A stretch of 64,000 nt of DNA. Origin: G963669295 sp963669295 (GTDB lineage: Bacteria; Bacteroidota; Bacteroidia; Flavobacteriales_D; CALLUQ01). Location of the stretch: positions 5,828,001-5,892,000 of the forward strand of contig OY769938.1 in NCBI GenBank assembly GCA_963669295.1. Reading direction: 5' to 3'. The notes under the pieces were generated by a model, which had not been told where the DNA came from, made no database searches, and saw only the letters and a program-made list of their open reading frames with translations. Position 1 is the first letter of the stretch; each line of letters opens with the position of its first letter. Shown here piece after piece: positions 36,033-43,996 of the stretch. The position numbers and the translations under genes were made by a program.

Positions 36033-37022
36033 ATGAGTATTGAACAACTAGGGTATTTATCGGTAGGCTCTCAACTGCGAAGGATCTATGAGAAACTGCA
36101 AATTGAAGGCGATAAGGTATATGCCCGCATCCATCTCACCTTTAAATCAAGCTGGTTTCCCATTTATTACACGTTGGCTCAAAGCAACAGGGCCTTAACC
36201 ATTATGGAAATCACTGAAAACATCTCGTACAGCCGTATAACTGTAAAAAATGTAGTACGAGAATTGGAAGAAGTAGGGTATGTGGCCATTAAGCCCAACC
36301 CAACCGATAGCAGATCGAAAATCGTTCAACTTACAGCTAAAGGAGAACTAGTTCGCCCCGACTTACAACTTATTTGGAACAGTTTCCAGGAAGAGCTAAC
36401 GGCTGTGTTTGGTAAAAACGGAGCAGCATTTTTATCGGAACTAACCAGGATAAACCAATCGTTAAGTACTAAACCCATGGGAAATGAAGTGCTGAAGAAG
36501 TACTACAATTTTACTGTTAGAAATGCCAGGGCTGATGAATTCGAAGAGATTGGAGCAATTATGGTGGCAGTATATGCCGTGTTAAAAGGCTTCCCTAAAC
36601 AAGACGAACAACCACAATATTATGAATTGCTTCGCAACGTAGGACAGCTAACTGCCAACAAGAACATTGAATTACTCGTAGCCGTTTCGGAACAGGGGAA
36701 AATAGGTGGAGCAGTGGTTTACTTCAACGACATGAAAGATTACGGATCGGGTGGAACGGCTACCCAGGAAAAAAATGCATGTGGTTTCCGGTTATTGGCG
36801 GTATCAGAAGAAATGAGAGGACTGGGCATTGGCAAATTACTTACAGCATATTGCATTCAAAAAGGAAAAGATAGTTCGGCTGAAAACATGGTTATTCATA
36901 CCACCAGTTCGATGAAGTTGGCTTGGGGCATGTACGAGCGATTGGGCTTTAAAAGGGCTGAAGACCTCGATTTTATGCAGGAAAACTTACCCGTATTTGG
37001 GTTTCGATTAAATTTACGATGA
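36033..37022 (+). CDS. MarR-type regulator fused to GNAT acetyltransferase
   Basis: 329 residues from ATG 36033. The first ~135 residues are a winged-helix MarR-like domain (LTIMEITENISYSRITVKNVVRELEEVGYVAI with the wing NPTDSRSKIVQLT). From about residue 150 a GNAT domain follows, with the acetyl-CoA loop RLLAVSEEMRGLGIGKLL and the C-terminal strand pair AWGMYERLGFKRAEDL. MarR-GNAT fusions are known regulators/acetyltransferases of small-molecule or protein targets; the target here is unknown. An earlier in-frame ATG adds a Cys/Tyr-rich leader unlike the family. A TATATTTA stretch just upstream resembles a -7 box. Confidence 0.85.
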   Translation: MSIEQLGYLSVGSQLRRIYEKLQIEGDKVYARIHLTFKSSWFPIYYTLAQSNRALTIMEITENISYSRITVKNVVRELEEVGYVAIKPNPTDSRSKIVQLTAKGELVRPDLQLIWNSFQEELTAVFGKNGAAFLSELTRINQSLSTKPMGNEVLKKYYNFTVRNARADEFEEIGAIMVAVYAVLKGFPKQDEQPQYYELLRNVGQLTANKNIELLVAVSEQGKIGGAVVYFNDMKDYGSGGTATQEKNACGFRLLAVSEEMRGLGIGKLLTAYCIQKGKDSSAENMVIHTTSSMKLAWGMYERLGFKRAEDLDFMQENLPVFGFRLNLR

Positions 37023-37076
37023 CGCTTCAACCCTATTGATTAAAAGCTAATATAAAGTACTCAAAACACCGATTAT

Positions 37077-37838
37077 TTGGCCTTAACACACACTTACATT
37101 CCTTCATTTCCATTGCATCAATTCGTTGATGTAATATGGGTGGGTAAAGCCGCTGAACTTGAGGTGCAAGCCAATCATTACGCTCCTCTGTTTAGTGAAC
37201 TCATTTTCAACTACGGAGATTTGTTTGCAGTAAAGGGACAACATATTGTTGAAGATCGCCAACCGGGCGTTCTCAACATTCTTTCAGGACTTAAAACAAC
37301 ACCATTTGAAACCACGGTTTCAGGAGCTTATTGTAATGTAGGCTTAATTCTTAAACCATTTTGTTATGGTGTACTACTTGATAAACTACAAAGCAGGGTC
37401 ATGAACACCATTTCCAATCTTCTTTTTGAACATTTAATTGAGCCTGAAAGCCCTGATTTCATAGCCATTGAACAGCACCTGCTTCGCTTATTTGATGGCT
37501 ATGAGGTAGCGGGTGAACTCATCAAATTTGAGCACCATGTTTCATCCGAATTGATGCACAAGGGTGCGTTAAAGCATTTCAGTCGTTCATTGTCCATCAC
37601 TCAAAAGAGTTTTATTCAAAAGTTCAAAAAGCACTACTTCATCACGCCAGGTCAGTATGTAAAATTAAAGCAAGTGAATTACGCTGTAAAGCTACTAGAA
37701 AGCAACACTACAACTTCGCTCACCCAGGTTGGATTGGATGCAGGGTTTTACGATCAAGCGCATTTCATTAAGGTTTTCAAACAATTTTGTGGTGCCTCTC
37801 CAAAGCAATTTCTGAACAGAAAAAACGCAGCAACGTAA
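37077..37838 (+). CDS. AraC-family transcription regulator
   Basis: 253 residues from a TTG start 54 bp after the MarR-GNAT gene. The N-terminal ~140 residues (YIPSFPLHQFVDVIWVGKAAE) match the DUF6597-type sensor domain often found in AraC regulators of Bacteroidota. The C-terminal part is an AraC HTH pair: the first helix-turn-helix around LSITQKSFIQKFKKHYFITPGQYVKLKQ is recognisable in pieces, the second is LTQVGLDAGFYDQAHFIKVFKQFCGASPKQF. Effector unknown. It may control itself and the reductase-like gene that follows 55 bp downstream. Confidence 0.85.
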   Translation: MALTHTYIPSFPLHQFVDVIWVGKAAELEVQANHYAPLFSELIFNYGDLFAVKGQHIVEDRQPGVLNILSGLKTTPFETTVSGAYCNVGLILKPFCYGVLLDKLQSRVMNTISNLLFEHLIEPESPDFIAIEQHLLRLFDGYEVAGELIKFEHHVSSELMHKGALKHFSRSLSITQKSFIQKFKKHYFITPGQYVKLKQVNYAVKLLESNTTTSLTQVGLDAGFYDQAHFIKVFKQFCGASPKQFLNRKNAAT

Positions 37839-37893
37839 ATTCTATACAATTTTCGTTCTTCTCCAATTAGCATCTTTGCTTAAAACTAAAAGG

Positions 37894-38442
37894 ATGGAAG
37901 AAAATAGAAAATTAGTGCTTTACATTAGTATGAGTTTGGATGGCTTTTTAGCCACCAAAGATGATGACCTTTCCTGGCTTTCTGTAGTGGAAAAAGAAGG
38001 AGAAGACTATGGTTATACCGATTTCAATGCAACTGTTGATACTTACATTGTAGGAAGAAAAACGTATGAAACAGTGCTTCAACTAACAAATGGTAGCTTT
38101 CCTCCTGCTCAACAACACCGGTGTTATGTTATTACCAGACAGGAAAGGGAAAGTGAAAACGGTGTTACCTTCTACCATGGCGACATTGAAAAACTAATCA
38201 TGAAGTTGAAACGTGAAACCGGAAAGCATATCTACTGCGACGGTGGTGGACAAATTGTAAAACTTCTGATGGAAAAAGACCTTATCGACGAATATCGAAT
38301 TGCTATCATTCCAATTATTCTTGGCGATGGAAAACGACTTTTCATTGGAGAAACTCCAATGAGCCACTTGAAAGCATTGCCTTGCAAACAATACGATACG
38401 GGGTTGATTCATTTACACTACCTGAAAAAAGACACTCCATGA
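37894..38442 (+). CDS. Dihydrofolate reductase-family (RibD C-terminal) protein
   Basis: 182 residues from ATG 37894, preceded by AGG. RibD_C/DHFR-like fold signs: LVLYISMSLDGFLATKDDDLSWL, VDTYIVGRKTYETVL, IYCDGGGQIVKLLMEKDLIDEYRIAIIPIILGDGKRLF. This group includes YyaP/YwjB-like NADPH-binding reductases of unknown substrate; it is not the housekeeping FolA. It is downstream of the AraC gene and probably in the same transcript. Confidence 0.88.
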   Translation: MEENRKLVLYISMSLDGFLATKDDDLSWLSVVEKEGEDYGYTDFNATVDTYIVGRKTYETVLQLTNGSFPPAQQHRCYVITRQERESENGVTFYHGDIEKLIMKLKRETGKHIYCDGGGQIVKLLMEKDLIDEYRIAIIPIILGDGKRLFIGETPMSHLKALPCKQYDTGLIHLHYLKKDTP

Positions 38443-38472
38443 TGGTTACTCGTAATCAATGTAAACTCAATG

Positions 38473-38516
38473 ATGCAAAGCCCCGATCTCCTCAACGTCT
38501 GGGCTTTCTCTTTTTA
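38473..38516 (+). repeat. Hairpin-only fragment of the dispersed repeat, R6
   Basis: GCAAAGCCCCGAT, loop, GTCTGGGCTTTC with T tail. Only the terminator part of the family is present, with one mismatch in the stem. It lies 30 bp after the reductase-like gene and could terminate it. Confidence 0.75.
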
Positions 38517-38565
38517 CATCTTCCATTTTGGCAAAAGAACCGCTGGTAGGATCGCCTAAAAACAT

Positions 38566-38738
38566 TCACGTATTTCTAAAAGGTTTTCGTCACCAATACC
38601 ACCACATCCGTCACATTAAGCCAACAAAAAGAAGAGAGATCACGTAAATGTAAGTGGTTTCAAAGTTAGCAGTACTTTTTTCTTTTTCCTTTGCTAAGCC
38701 CCCGTTCAACTTCTTGTTAACGGGGGCTTTCTCCTTTT
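38566..38738 (+). repeat. Dispersed hairpin repeat, copy R7
   Basis: Full copy with GGTTTCAAAGTTAGCAGTAC (38656-38675) but a different hairpin, AAGCCCCCGTT (38696-38706) with AACGGGGGCTT (38719-38729), then a T-rich tail. Compared with R1/R4/R5 both arms have changed together, which keeps the pairing. Confidence 0.88.
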
Positions 38739-38805
38739 AACAAGCATAGTGTGCTTTCCATTTTCTTTCAAACTTCTATCTTGTACCTGCGTTAAAAAGA
38801 AGACC

Positions 38806-39519
38806 ATGACCCCACAAGATCCTACCGACAGGGATTTCAGCAACCCCGATCCCAACGATTTTCAGTTTGTACCCAAAGAAGAACCTGTTGGCATTGCCAA
38901 AGATTTAGACGAGAGCTTTAACAAGTACCAGCAACTAGACCCCAAAAAGAAAAAGAAAGGTGCCCGGTGGGCCATCCTATTTTTTGTGGGCATTGGCATG
39001 TGGGTGGTCAACTATTACTTGCAATACAACTTGTTGCTTTTTCACAACGGATACTGGGTACTCACCGGCATTAGTTTTGCCATTGTTACGTTTGCCCTAC
39101 TTGCTCGCGCCCGTTTTAACCTTACCAACCTGCCTTACTTTTCGAAAGAAACGGCCTTTAAAAAAGCTTTTAATGAAAACGGAAAGTTACGCATAGGCCC
39201 CAAGATTGGCATCTCACTCACCATGGTGTTCTTCAACCTTGTATGCCTTACATGGATCATCCCCTTTCTTATTTTTATCCTTTCAATGATACCGGTAAGT
39301 GAGTTAAAAAAGGTAGAAGTAGAGAACCTATATGTAGAAGAAGCGTATGGCATTTGGGGCGATTATACCGTTTGTTACTTCAAGCTCGATGGCGAAATTC
39401 ACGAATACCTCATCAGTCATCCCACCAGCTACTACAACGACAAAGACTTTATTATTCATTACCACGAAGGGTTGTTGGGCATTAAATGGGTAAAAACCTT
39501 CCGGGCTGATTATCGATGA
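38806..39519 (+). CDS. Membrane protein of unknown function
   Basis: 237 residues from ATG 38806; an upstream in-frame ATG lies immediately after repeat R7 and gives a leader without family character. A charged, Pro/Asp-rich cytoplasmic-type N-terminus (to about 55, ending DPKKKKKGAR) is followed by two close hydrophobic segments (about 57-80 and 85-105) and a third (about 140-170). A soluble C-terminal domain ends the protein (VENLYVEEAYGIWGDYTVCYFKLDGE...). I do not recognise a family. The dyad array begins 11 bp after its stop codon. Confidence 0.65.
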   Translation: MTPQDPTDRDFSNPDPNDFQFVPKEEPVGIAKDLDESFNKYQQLDPKKKKKGARWAILFFVGIGMWVVNYYLQYNLLLFHNGYWVLTGISFAIVTFALLARARFNLTNLPYFSKETAFKKAFNENGKLRIGPKIGISLTMVFFNLVCLTWIIPFLIFILSMIPVSELKKVEVENLYVEEAYGIWGDYTVCYFKLDGEIHEYLISHPTSYYNDKDFIIHYHEGLLGIKWVKTFRADYR

Positions 39520-39529
39520 CCCACCACGT

Positions 39530-39908
39530 TCAATGGTTGATCGAAAATGTTCAATCGTTGACATACCATACGTCAGTGATTCACATAAAACGTTCAACGG
39601 TTGACTTACTCTACATCAATCGTCGACATAATATGATCAATGGCTGACATCAACAACGTCAGTGATTGACATAAAGATGATCAACGATCGCCATCCTATT
39701 GATCAGTGGTTGATCGAAAATGATCAATCGTTGACATAAACAACATCAGTGGTTGACATAAAGATGATCAACTGCCGACATACGCTACATCAATGGCCGA
39801 TATAAAACGTTCAACCTTTGACATCAACAACATCAGTGGTTGACATAAGGATGATCACCTGTTGACATATTATTGATCAGTGGTTGATCGAAAACATTCA
39901 ACTGCTGA
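39530..39908. repeat. Array of 18 dyad units at 21/22-bp spacing
   Basis: Eighteen 11-bp cores begin at 39530, 39551, 39573, 39594, 39616, 39637, 39659, 39681, 39703, 39724, 39746, 39768, 39790, 39811, 39833, 39855, 39877 and 39898. Spacing is always 21 or 22 bp, two helical turns. The core is a dyad close to TCA-n5-TGA (for example TCAATCGTTGA, TCAACGGTTGA; widened to GATCAGTGGTTGATC in two units) and is usually followed by CAT and an A-rich linker. Units eight apart resemble each other most (units 1, 9 and 17 all have GTTGATCGAAA), giving a 173/174-bp higher-order period. The mixed 21/22 spacing excludes a coding repeat. The region 39909-40021 between array and next gene has no other obvious feature. 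Confidence 0.93.
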
Positions 39909-40021
39909 TATACCAACCACAATAGGTCTTTGCATAAAGAAACTCCTCCCATATGCAGCAAAATTTTTGGCCTCATGCAACCATTCGCCTGTTTATTTCG
40001 TCCTAGTGTAAAGTTATTGTT

Positions 40022-40537
40022 ATGAAGAAAGAAATACACATGGGCGAGCAACTGCAAGAGCTGATGTACGCCCGGAAGATGAACGTTAGTGATGTAGCTA
40101 CCAAAATAGGTCGATCGGAGCTTACAGTGCGACGCATGTTAAAACGCAAGCACTTTCAATTGGGAATGCTGTTGCGGGTTTCGCGTTTGTTTGATGTTCC
40201 CCTGCTCTCGAACTATGTACAAGGTTACGATGAGCAACTGGAACAGGAACGCAAAGCCAATCAGCAATTGAAAAATACCACCACAGTATTGAAAGAACAG
40301 TTGGAAACGGCCTATGCCAATACCCATCAGGCAAAGGCCAATGCTATACTTGCAGAAGAAAAATACGAAGAGCTACAATTAAAGTTCACACAACTTGAAG
40401 CAGAGCACGAGCAAACGCTAAAGCAAGTACAACGCTTACAACACGAATTGGAGTTACAGCAAAACACCATTATCCATTTACGCGAAATGAATGATGTACT
40501 TACACAAGCAGTAACTAAAACAGACAGTGTAAGTTGA
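40022..40537 (+). CDS. HTH DNA-binding protein with long coiled coil
   Basis: 171 residues (a second ATG at 40040 is possible). Residues 7-62 form a Cro/C1-like helix-turn-helix (GEQLQELMYARKMNVSDVAT, KIGRSELTVRRMLKRKHF). From about residue 68 to 165 the chain is a continuous coiled coil rich in Gln/Glu/Leu (EQLEQERKANQQLKNTTTVL onward). A dimeric or higher-order binder is expected. It lies 113 bp downstream of the 18-unit dyad array, and a dimeric HTH protein would suit such dyads, so it is the natural candidate binder; this is inference. No family with known function is recognised. Confidence 0.78.
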   Translation: MKKEIHMGEQLQELMYARKMNVSDVATKIGRSELTVRRMLKRKHFQLGMLLRVSRLFDVPLLSNYVQGYDEQLEQERKANQQLKNTTTVLKEQLETAYANTHQAKANAILAEEKYEELQLKFTQLEAEHEQTLKQVQRLQHELELQQNTIIHLREMNDVLTQAVTKTDSVS

Positions 40538-40547
40538 ATGCATTCGT

Positions 40548-40555
40548 TACTTTTG
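40548..40555 (+). promoter_or_regulatory. -7 promoter box of the 40560 lipoprotein gene
   Basis: TACTTTTG, an exact TAnnTTTG match, 4 nt before ATG 40560, which suggests a leaderless transcript separate from the HTH gene ending at 40537. Confidence 0.45.
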
Positions 40556-40559
40556 TTGC

Positions 40560-41360
40560 ATGAAACACCTTTTGTTGGCTTGTTTTGCATTGCTTTTACT
40601 GGCCTGTACCACCCGCACTGAAACAGAAATTGCAGTGCCCATGCCCGTTTTTGATTGGGCTACTAACGACAAATGTTTGCACATTGAGCCTCCTACCTTA
40701 CAGCATAAGGAGGGGGAAGTGATTCACCAATACTGGGAATTTGACGACGATCCTGCTTTGCGTTTGCTCGATCATCCTGAGTTTTATGCTACCGCCCAAT
40801 TCATAGAAGCGGTGGAAGCTACCTCCCCTACTCCCAACCCTTTTACCTTAGGGGCTTCTGGCCAGTGGGACGATGCTGCCAACGATAGCACCAAGAGCAA
40901 TTCGCAATTAGTGTTTGAAGGTGTAGTGGGCAAAATACGACCCATTAACTGCTTAGAAGCTCACTTGTTCGACTACCAGGCTGCACGGTTTGATATGTTA
41001 GAGCAGCCTACTGAGTTTCATGGTTTTATCCTGCGTCGCGATTCAGCAGGTATGAAAAAGATAAAAGTATACTTTACGGCCAGCAATGAAATGTTTCCTC
41101 CCAAACCCAAATATGCAGTAGCTGCTATTGAGGTAGATGTGCAAAACGGGTGGGAGTTGTACGCCCACTTGCACAACCACAACTTTGACTTTACCGACAG
41201 TACCGACATCATGTATGGCCCTACTGCTCCCAGCAAACCCGATGCGCATTATTACAAAGCCCTGGTAGCAAGGTTTAACTTGCAATATGCCTTGGTTACC
41301 AATGGCGTAAACACCGTGCAAATTGAAGCCGGTGAATTGGAGTTATTGAACTCTGATTAA
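40560..41360 (+). CDS. Lipoprotein of unknown function
   Basis: 266 residues with a clear lipoprotein signal (MKHLLLACFALLLLACT, lipobox LLAC). The mature part is mainly beta with several Asp/His clusters (YWEFDDDPALRLLDHPEF, ELYAHLHNHNFDFTDSTDIM). No family recognised. Because it stands directly after the HTH gene it could be linked to it, but a promoter box of its own suggests independent expression. The following 243 bp up to the penicillin-binding protein contain no gene that I can support. Confidence 0.72.
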   Translation: MKHLLLACFALLLLACTTRTETEIAVPMPVFDWATNDKCLHIEPPTLQHKEGEVIHQYWEFDDDPALRLLDHPEFYATAQFIEAVEATSPTPNPFTLGASGQWDDAANDSTKSNSQLVFEGVVGKIRPINCLEAHLFDYQAARFDMLEQPTEFHGFILRRDSAGMKKIKVYFTASNEMFPPKPKYAVAAIEVDVQNGWELYAHLHNHNFDFTDSTDIMYGPTAPSKPDAHYYKALVARFNLQYALVTNGVNTVQIEAGELELLNSD

Positions 41361-41603
41361 GAGTTGTAATAGCACCTATTATTGGTAAAACAGGCGGGGG
41401 TAAACCTGCCGCTGGGGCAACAACTGCTTGCTTCTCCCTATTCATAAACCTTTCTTCTTCGTTTCCATCTTCCTTCAATTAACACCATACCGTTTACAAA
41501 ACTCCCACACTACTCCAGCATACTGCCCAAATATTTTGTTAATTTATCCTAAAATTTGGCGGAAACACATACCAACCCGTCAGTACGAACAGTTGTAAGT
41601 ATA

Positions 41604-43991
41604 ATGGCCAAAAAGAAGACTGCTAAAAAGAACACGACAAAGAAAAAGGTTGCCCCTAAAAAACCTTTTCGGAAACTCATTAAATGGTGTTGGCTGCTGT
41701 TTATTGGCGGCTTCGTGACATTTGGCTTGCTATTACTACTTGTTTCATGGGGCGTATTTGGCGAACTACCTTCGTTCGAAGAACTGGAGAACCCTAAGTA
41801 CAACGAAGCCTCCCAAATTATGACTGGCGATGGCAAGCTGCTCAGCACTTTCTACATTGAAAACCGCACCATGGCTACTTACGACGACCTGAGCATTCAT
41901 TTAGTGGATGCGTTGGTAGCTACCGAAGACGAGCGTTTTTACGAGCACTCGGGTGTGGATGGTAGAGGGTTGTTGCGCGCAGTGGTGTTTTTAGGCAAGC
42001 GTGGTGGAGCCAGTACCATTACCCAGCAGTTGGCCAAGATGTTGTTTCACGACCGCTCGCAAAACTTCTTTAAAGCGGTGATTCAGAAACTCAAAGAATG
42101 GATCATTGCTGCCCGACTTGAAAAGCAGTACACCAAGCAAGAAATCATTGCCATGTACTTTAATAAGTACGACTTTGTAAACAATGCTGTGGGCATTGAC
42201 CGGGCAGCAGCCGTGTATTTTAATACCACCCCCAAGTTGTTAAAAATAGAAGAAGCTGCTATGCTGGTGGGCATGGCCAAAAATGCTTCGCTGTTTAACC
42301 CCTTACGCAGGCCGGAAGAAACTCTGCAACGTCGCAATGTAGTGATGTATCAAATGGTAAAAAATGGCTACCTCAGCCAGGAACGCTACGACTCGCTCAA
42401 AGTGTTGCCATTGGGCATCGACTACCAATCGGCAAGCCATAAAGAAGGTACTGCACCTTACTTTAGAGAAGCATTGCGCAAAGAACTTTCAGTGATTCTT
42501 GGCGAAAATTCGGGCCTTACCAAGCCCAACGGACAGCCTTACAACATTTACCGCGATGGGTTGAAGATTTATACCACCATCGATTCGCGCATGCAAAAAC
42601 ATGCCGAATGGGCGGTAGTACAACACTTAAAATCGTTGCAAAAAGATTTTTTCAAAGACATTAAGCGTAAAAAGAACTACCCTTTCGATTTTAGCAGTAA
42701 GGCCGATGCCGATCGGGCCATGAAACAAGCCATGAAACAAACCCAACGCTACCGGCTACTTACTGGCAAGGAATGTACCGACTGCGGGCGTGGGGCACTA
42801 TCGATGGAAACCGTGCAACACGATGGGCACGATTACTATCGCTGTACGGTATGCTCGTACGAGCGTTATGCCATGAATCCCGATTCTATTCCCCTTGTTT
42901 TTGAAACACCTGTAAAGATGCGGGTATTTTCGTGGGAGGGCACTGTAGAGAAAACCATGACCCCCATGGATTCCATTCGCTACTACAAAAGCTTTTTGCA
43001 AGTGGGTTTTATGTCGATGGATCCCAACACTGGGTTCATTAAAGCATGGGTAGGTGGCATTAACGACAAAGCCTTTAGCTACGACCATGTAAGGCAAGCC
43101 AAACGGCAGGTGGGTTCTACTTTTAAGCCCATTATGTATGCATTAGCCGTGCAAGAGGGCATGCAACCGTGCGAAGAAATTCCCAACCTGCCTTACACCA
43201 TTAAAAAAGGAGAATGGGGCATGTCTACCGACTGGACACCGGGCTATGGGCCAAAGTTTGATGGGGTGCTTACCTATAAGTTTGGGTTGGCCAACTCTAT
43301 GAACAACATTGCTGCTTATGTGATGAAAAAATACGGGCCGGAACCGGTGATTGGCCTGGCCCATCAGATGGGCATATACTCTGAACTGGAACCAGTACCA
43401 TCCATTTGCCTGGGCGTAGCCGATGTATCGCTATTTGAAATGACAGGAGCCTACTGCACCTTTGCCAACAAAGGGGTATGGACACAACCCACTTTCATTA
43501 CCCGCATTGAAGATCGTAACGGCAACATCATTAAAGAATACCAGCGTACCACGCGTGAAGTATTGAGCGAAGAAGATGCTTATATCATGCTGAACATGAT
43601 GAAGGGGGTAGCCGACGGGGTGTACAACGAAGATTATGGCAAGCGCAGCAGTACTGGTTACTACCGCTTACGCACCAAGTACAAACTTACTCCACCCATT
43701 GCCGGTAAAACAGGCACTACGCAAAGCAACTCCGATGGCTGGTTCATTGGCATTACCCCCGAGCTGGTATCAGGTGTGTGGGTAGGTGCCGAAGACCGTA
43801 GGGTACGCTTCAGCACCACCCGCGACGGACAGGGTGCCAACATGGCCTTGCCCATTTGGGCGATGTACATGAAAAAGGTGTATGCCGACCCTAAAATCAA
43901 GATTTCTAAAAGCGATTTTGAGCCCCCTTCACGTCATGTAGGGGTTGAGCTAGATTGTGAAAGCATTGTGAGAGAGCCGGAGTTTAATTAA
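41604..43991 (+). CDS. Class A penicillin-binding protein (PBP1A-like) with zinc-ribbon-like insert
   Basis: 795 residues from ATG 41604. A Lys-rich cytoplasmic tail and one membrane helix (about 27-50) precede a GT51 glycosyltransferase domain, with catalytic Glu108 in TEDERFYEHSG and GGASTITQQLAKML. The transpeptidase domain has S-x-x-K at 505-508 (GSTFKP), SMN in ANSMNNIAAY, and KTGT at Lys702. The enzyme polymerises and cross-links peptidoglycan. Between the two domains there is an insertion with two CxxC pairs (Cys391/394 and Cys414/417, ECTDCGRG and YRCTVCSYE), the layout of a zinc ribbon. I do not recall this in related Bacteroidota PBP1A proteins, where the same place holds a plain helical linker. 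An upstream TTG start is not needed. Confidence 0.92.
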   Translation: MAKKKTAKKNTTKKKVAPKKPFRKLIKWCWLLFIGGFVTFGLLLLLVSWGVFGELPSFEELENPKYNEASQIMTGDGKLLSTFYIENRTMATYDDLSIHLVDALVATEDERFYEHSGVDGRGLLRAVVFLGKRGGASTITQQLAKMLFHDRSQNFFKAVIQKLKEWIIAARLEKQYTKQEIIAMYFNKYDFVNNAVGIDRAAAVYFNTTPKLLKIEEAAMLVGMAKNASLFNPLRRPEETLQRRNVVMYQMVKNGYLSQERYDSLKVLPLGIDYQSASHKEGTAPYFREALRKELSVILGENSGLTKPNGQPYNIYRDGLKIYTTIDSRMQKHAEWAVVQHLKSLQKDFFKDIKRKKNYPFDFSSKADADRAMKQAMKQTQRYRLLTGKECTDCGRGALSMETVQHDGHDYYRCTVCSYERYAMNPDSIPLVFETPVKMRVFSWEGTVEKTMTPMDSIRYYKSFLQVGFMSMDPNTGFIKAWVGGINDKAFSYDHVRQAKRQVGSTFKPIMYALAVQEGMQPCEEIPNLPYTIKKGEWGMSTDWTPGYGPKFDGVLTYKFGLANSMNNIAAYVMKKYGPEPVIGLAHQMGIYSELEPVPSICLGVADVSLFEMTGAYCTFANKGVWTQPTFITRIEDRNGNIIKEYQRTTREVLSEEDAYIMLNMMKGVADGVYNEDYGKRSSTGYYRLRTKYKLTPPIAGKTGTTQSNSDGWFIGITPELVSGVWVGAEDRRVRFSTTRDGQGANMALPIWAMYMKKVYADPKIKISKSDFEPPSRHVGVELDCESIVREPEFN

Positions 43992-43996
43992 GTGAA

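Noticed and set aside
37077..38442. AraC regulator and reductase-like gene as a resistance (trimethoprim) unit
   Set aside because: The reductase belongs to the RibD-C/YyaP branch, not to FolA or known resistance enzymes.
25091..38738. Integron-like cassette array: genes separated by similar palindromic repeats
   Set aside because: Two of the genes between repeats are on the other strand, the repeats lack the paired GTTRRRY/RYYYAAC ends of attC sites, and no integrase is present.
39530..39908. CRISPR array
   Set aside because: Units are about 22 bp with an 11-bp core and only short linkers, too short for repeat plus spacer, and no cas genes are near.
39530..39908. Coding repeat of a broken gene
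   Set aside because: Spacing alternates 21 and 22 bp, so no reading frame is kept through the array.
39530..39908. Replication origin with iterons
   Set aside because: No dnaA, rep gene or DnaA-box set is seen beside it; an origin role cannot be excluded but has no support.
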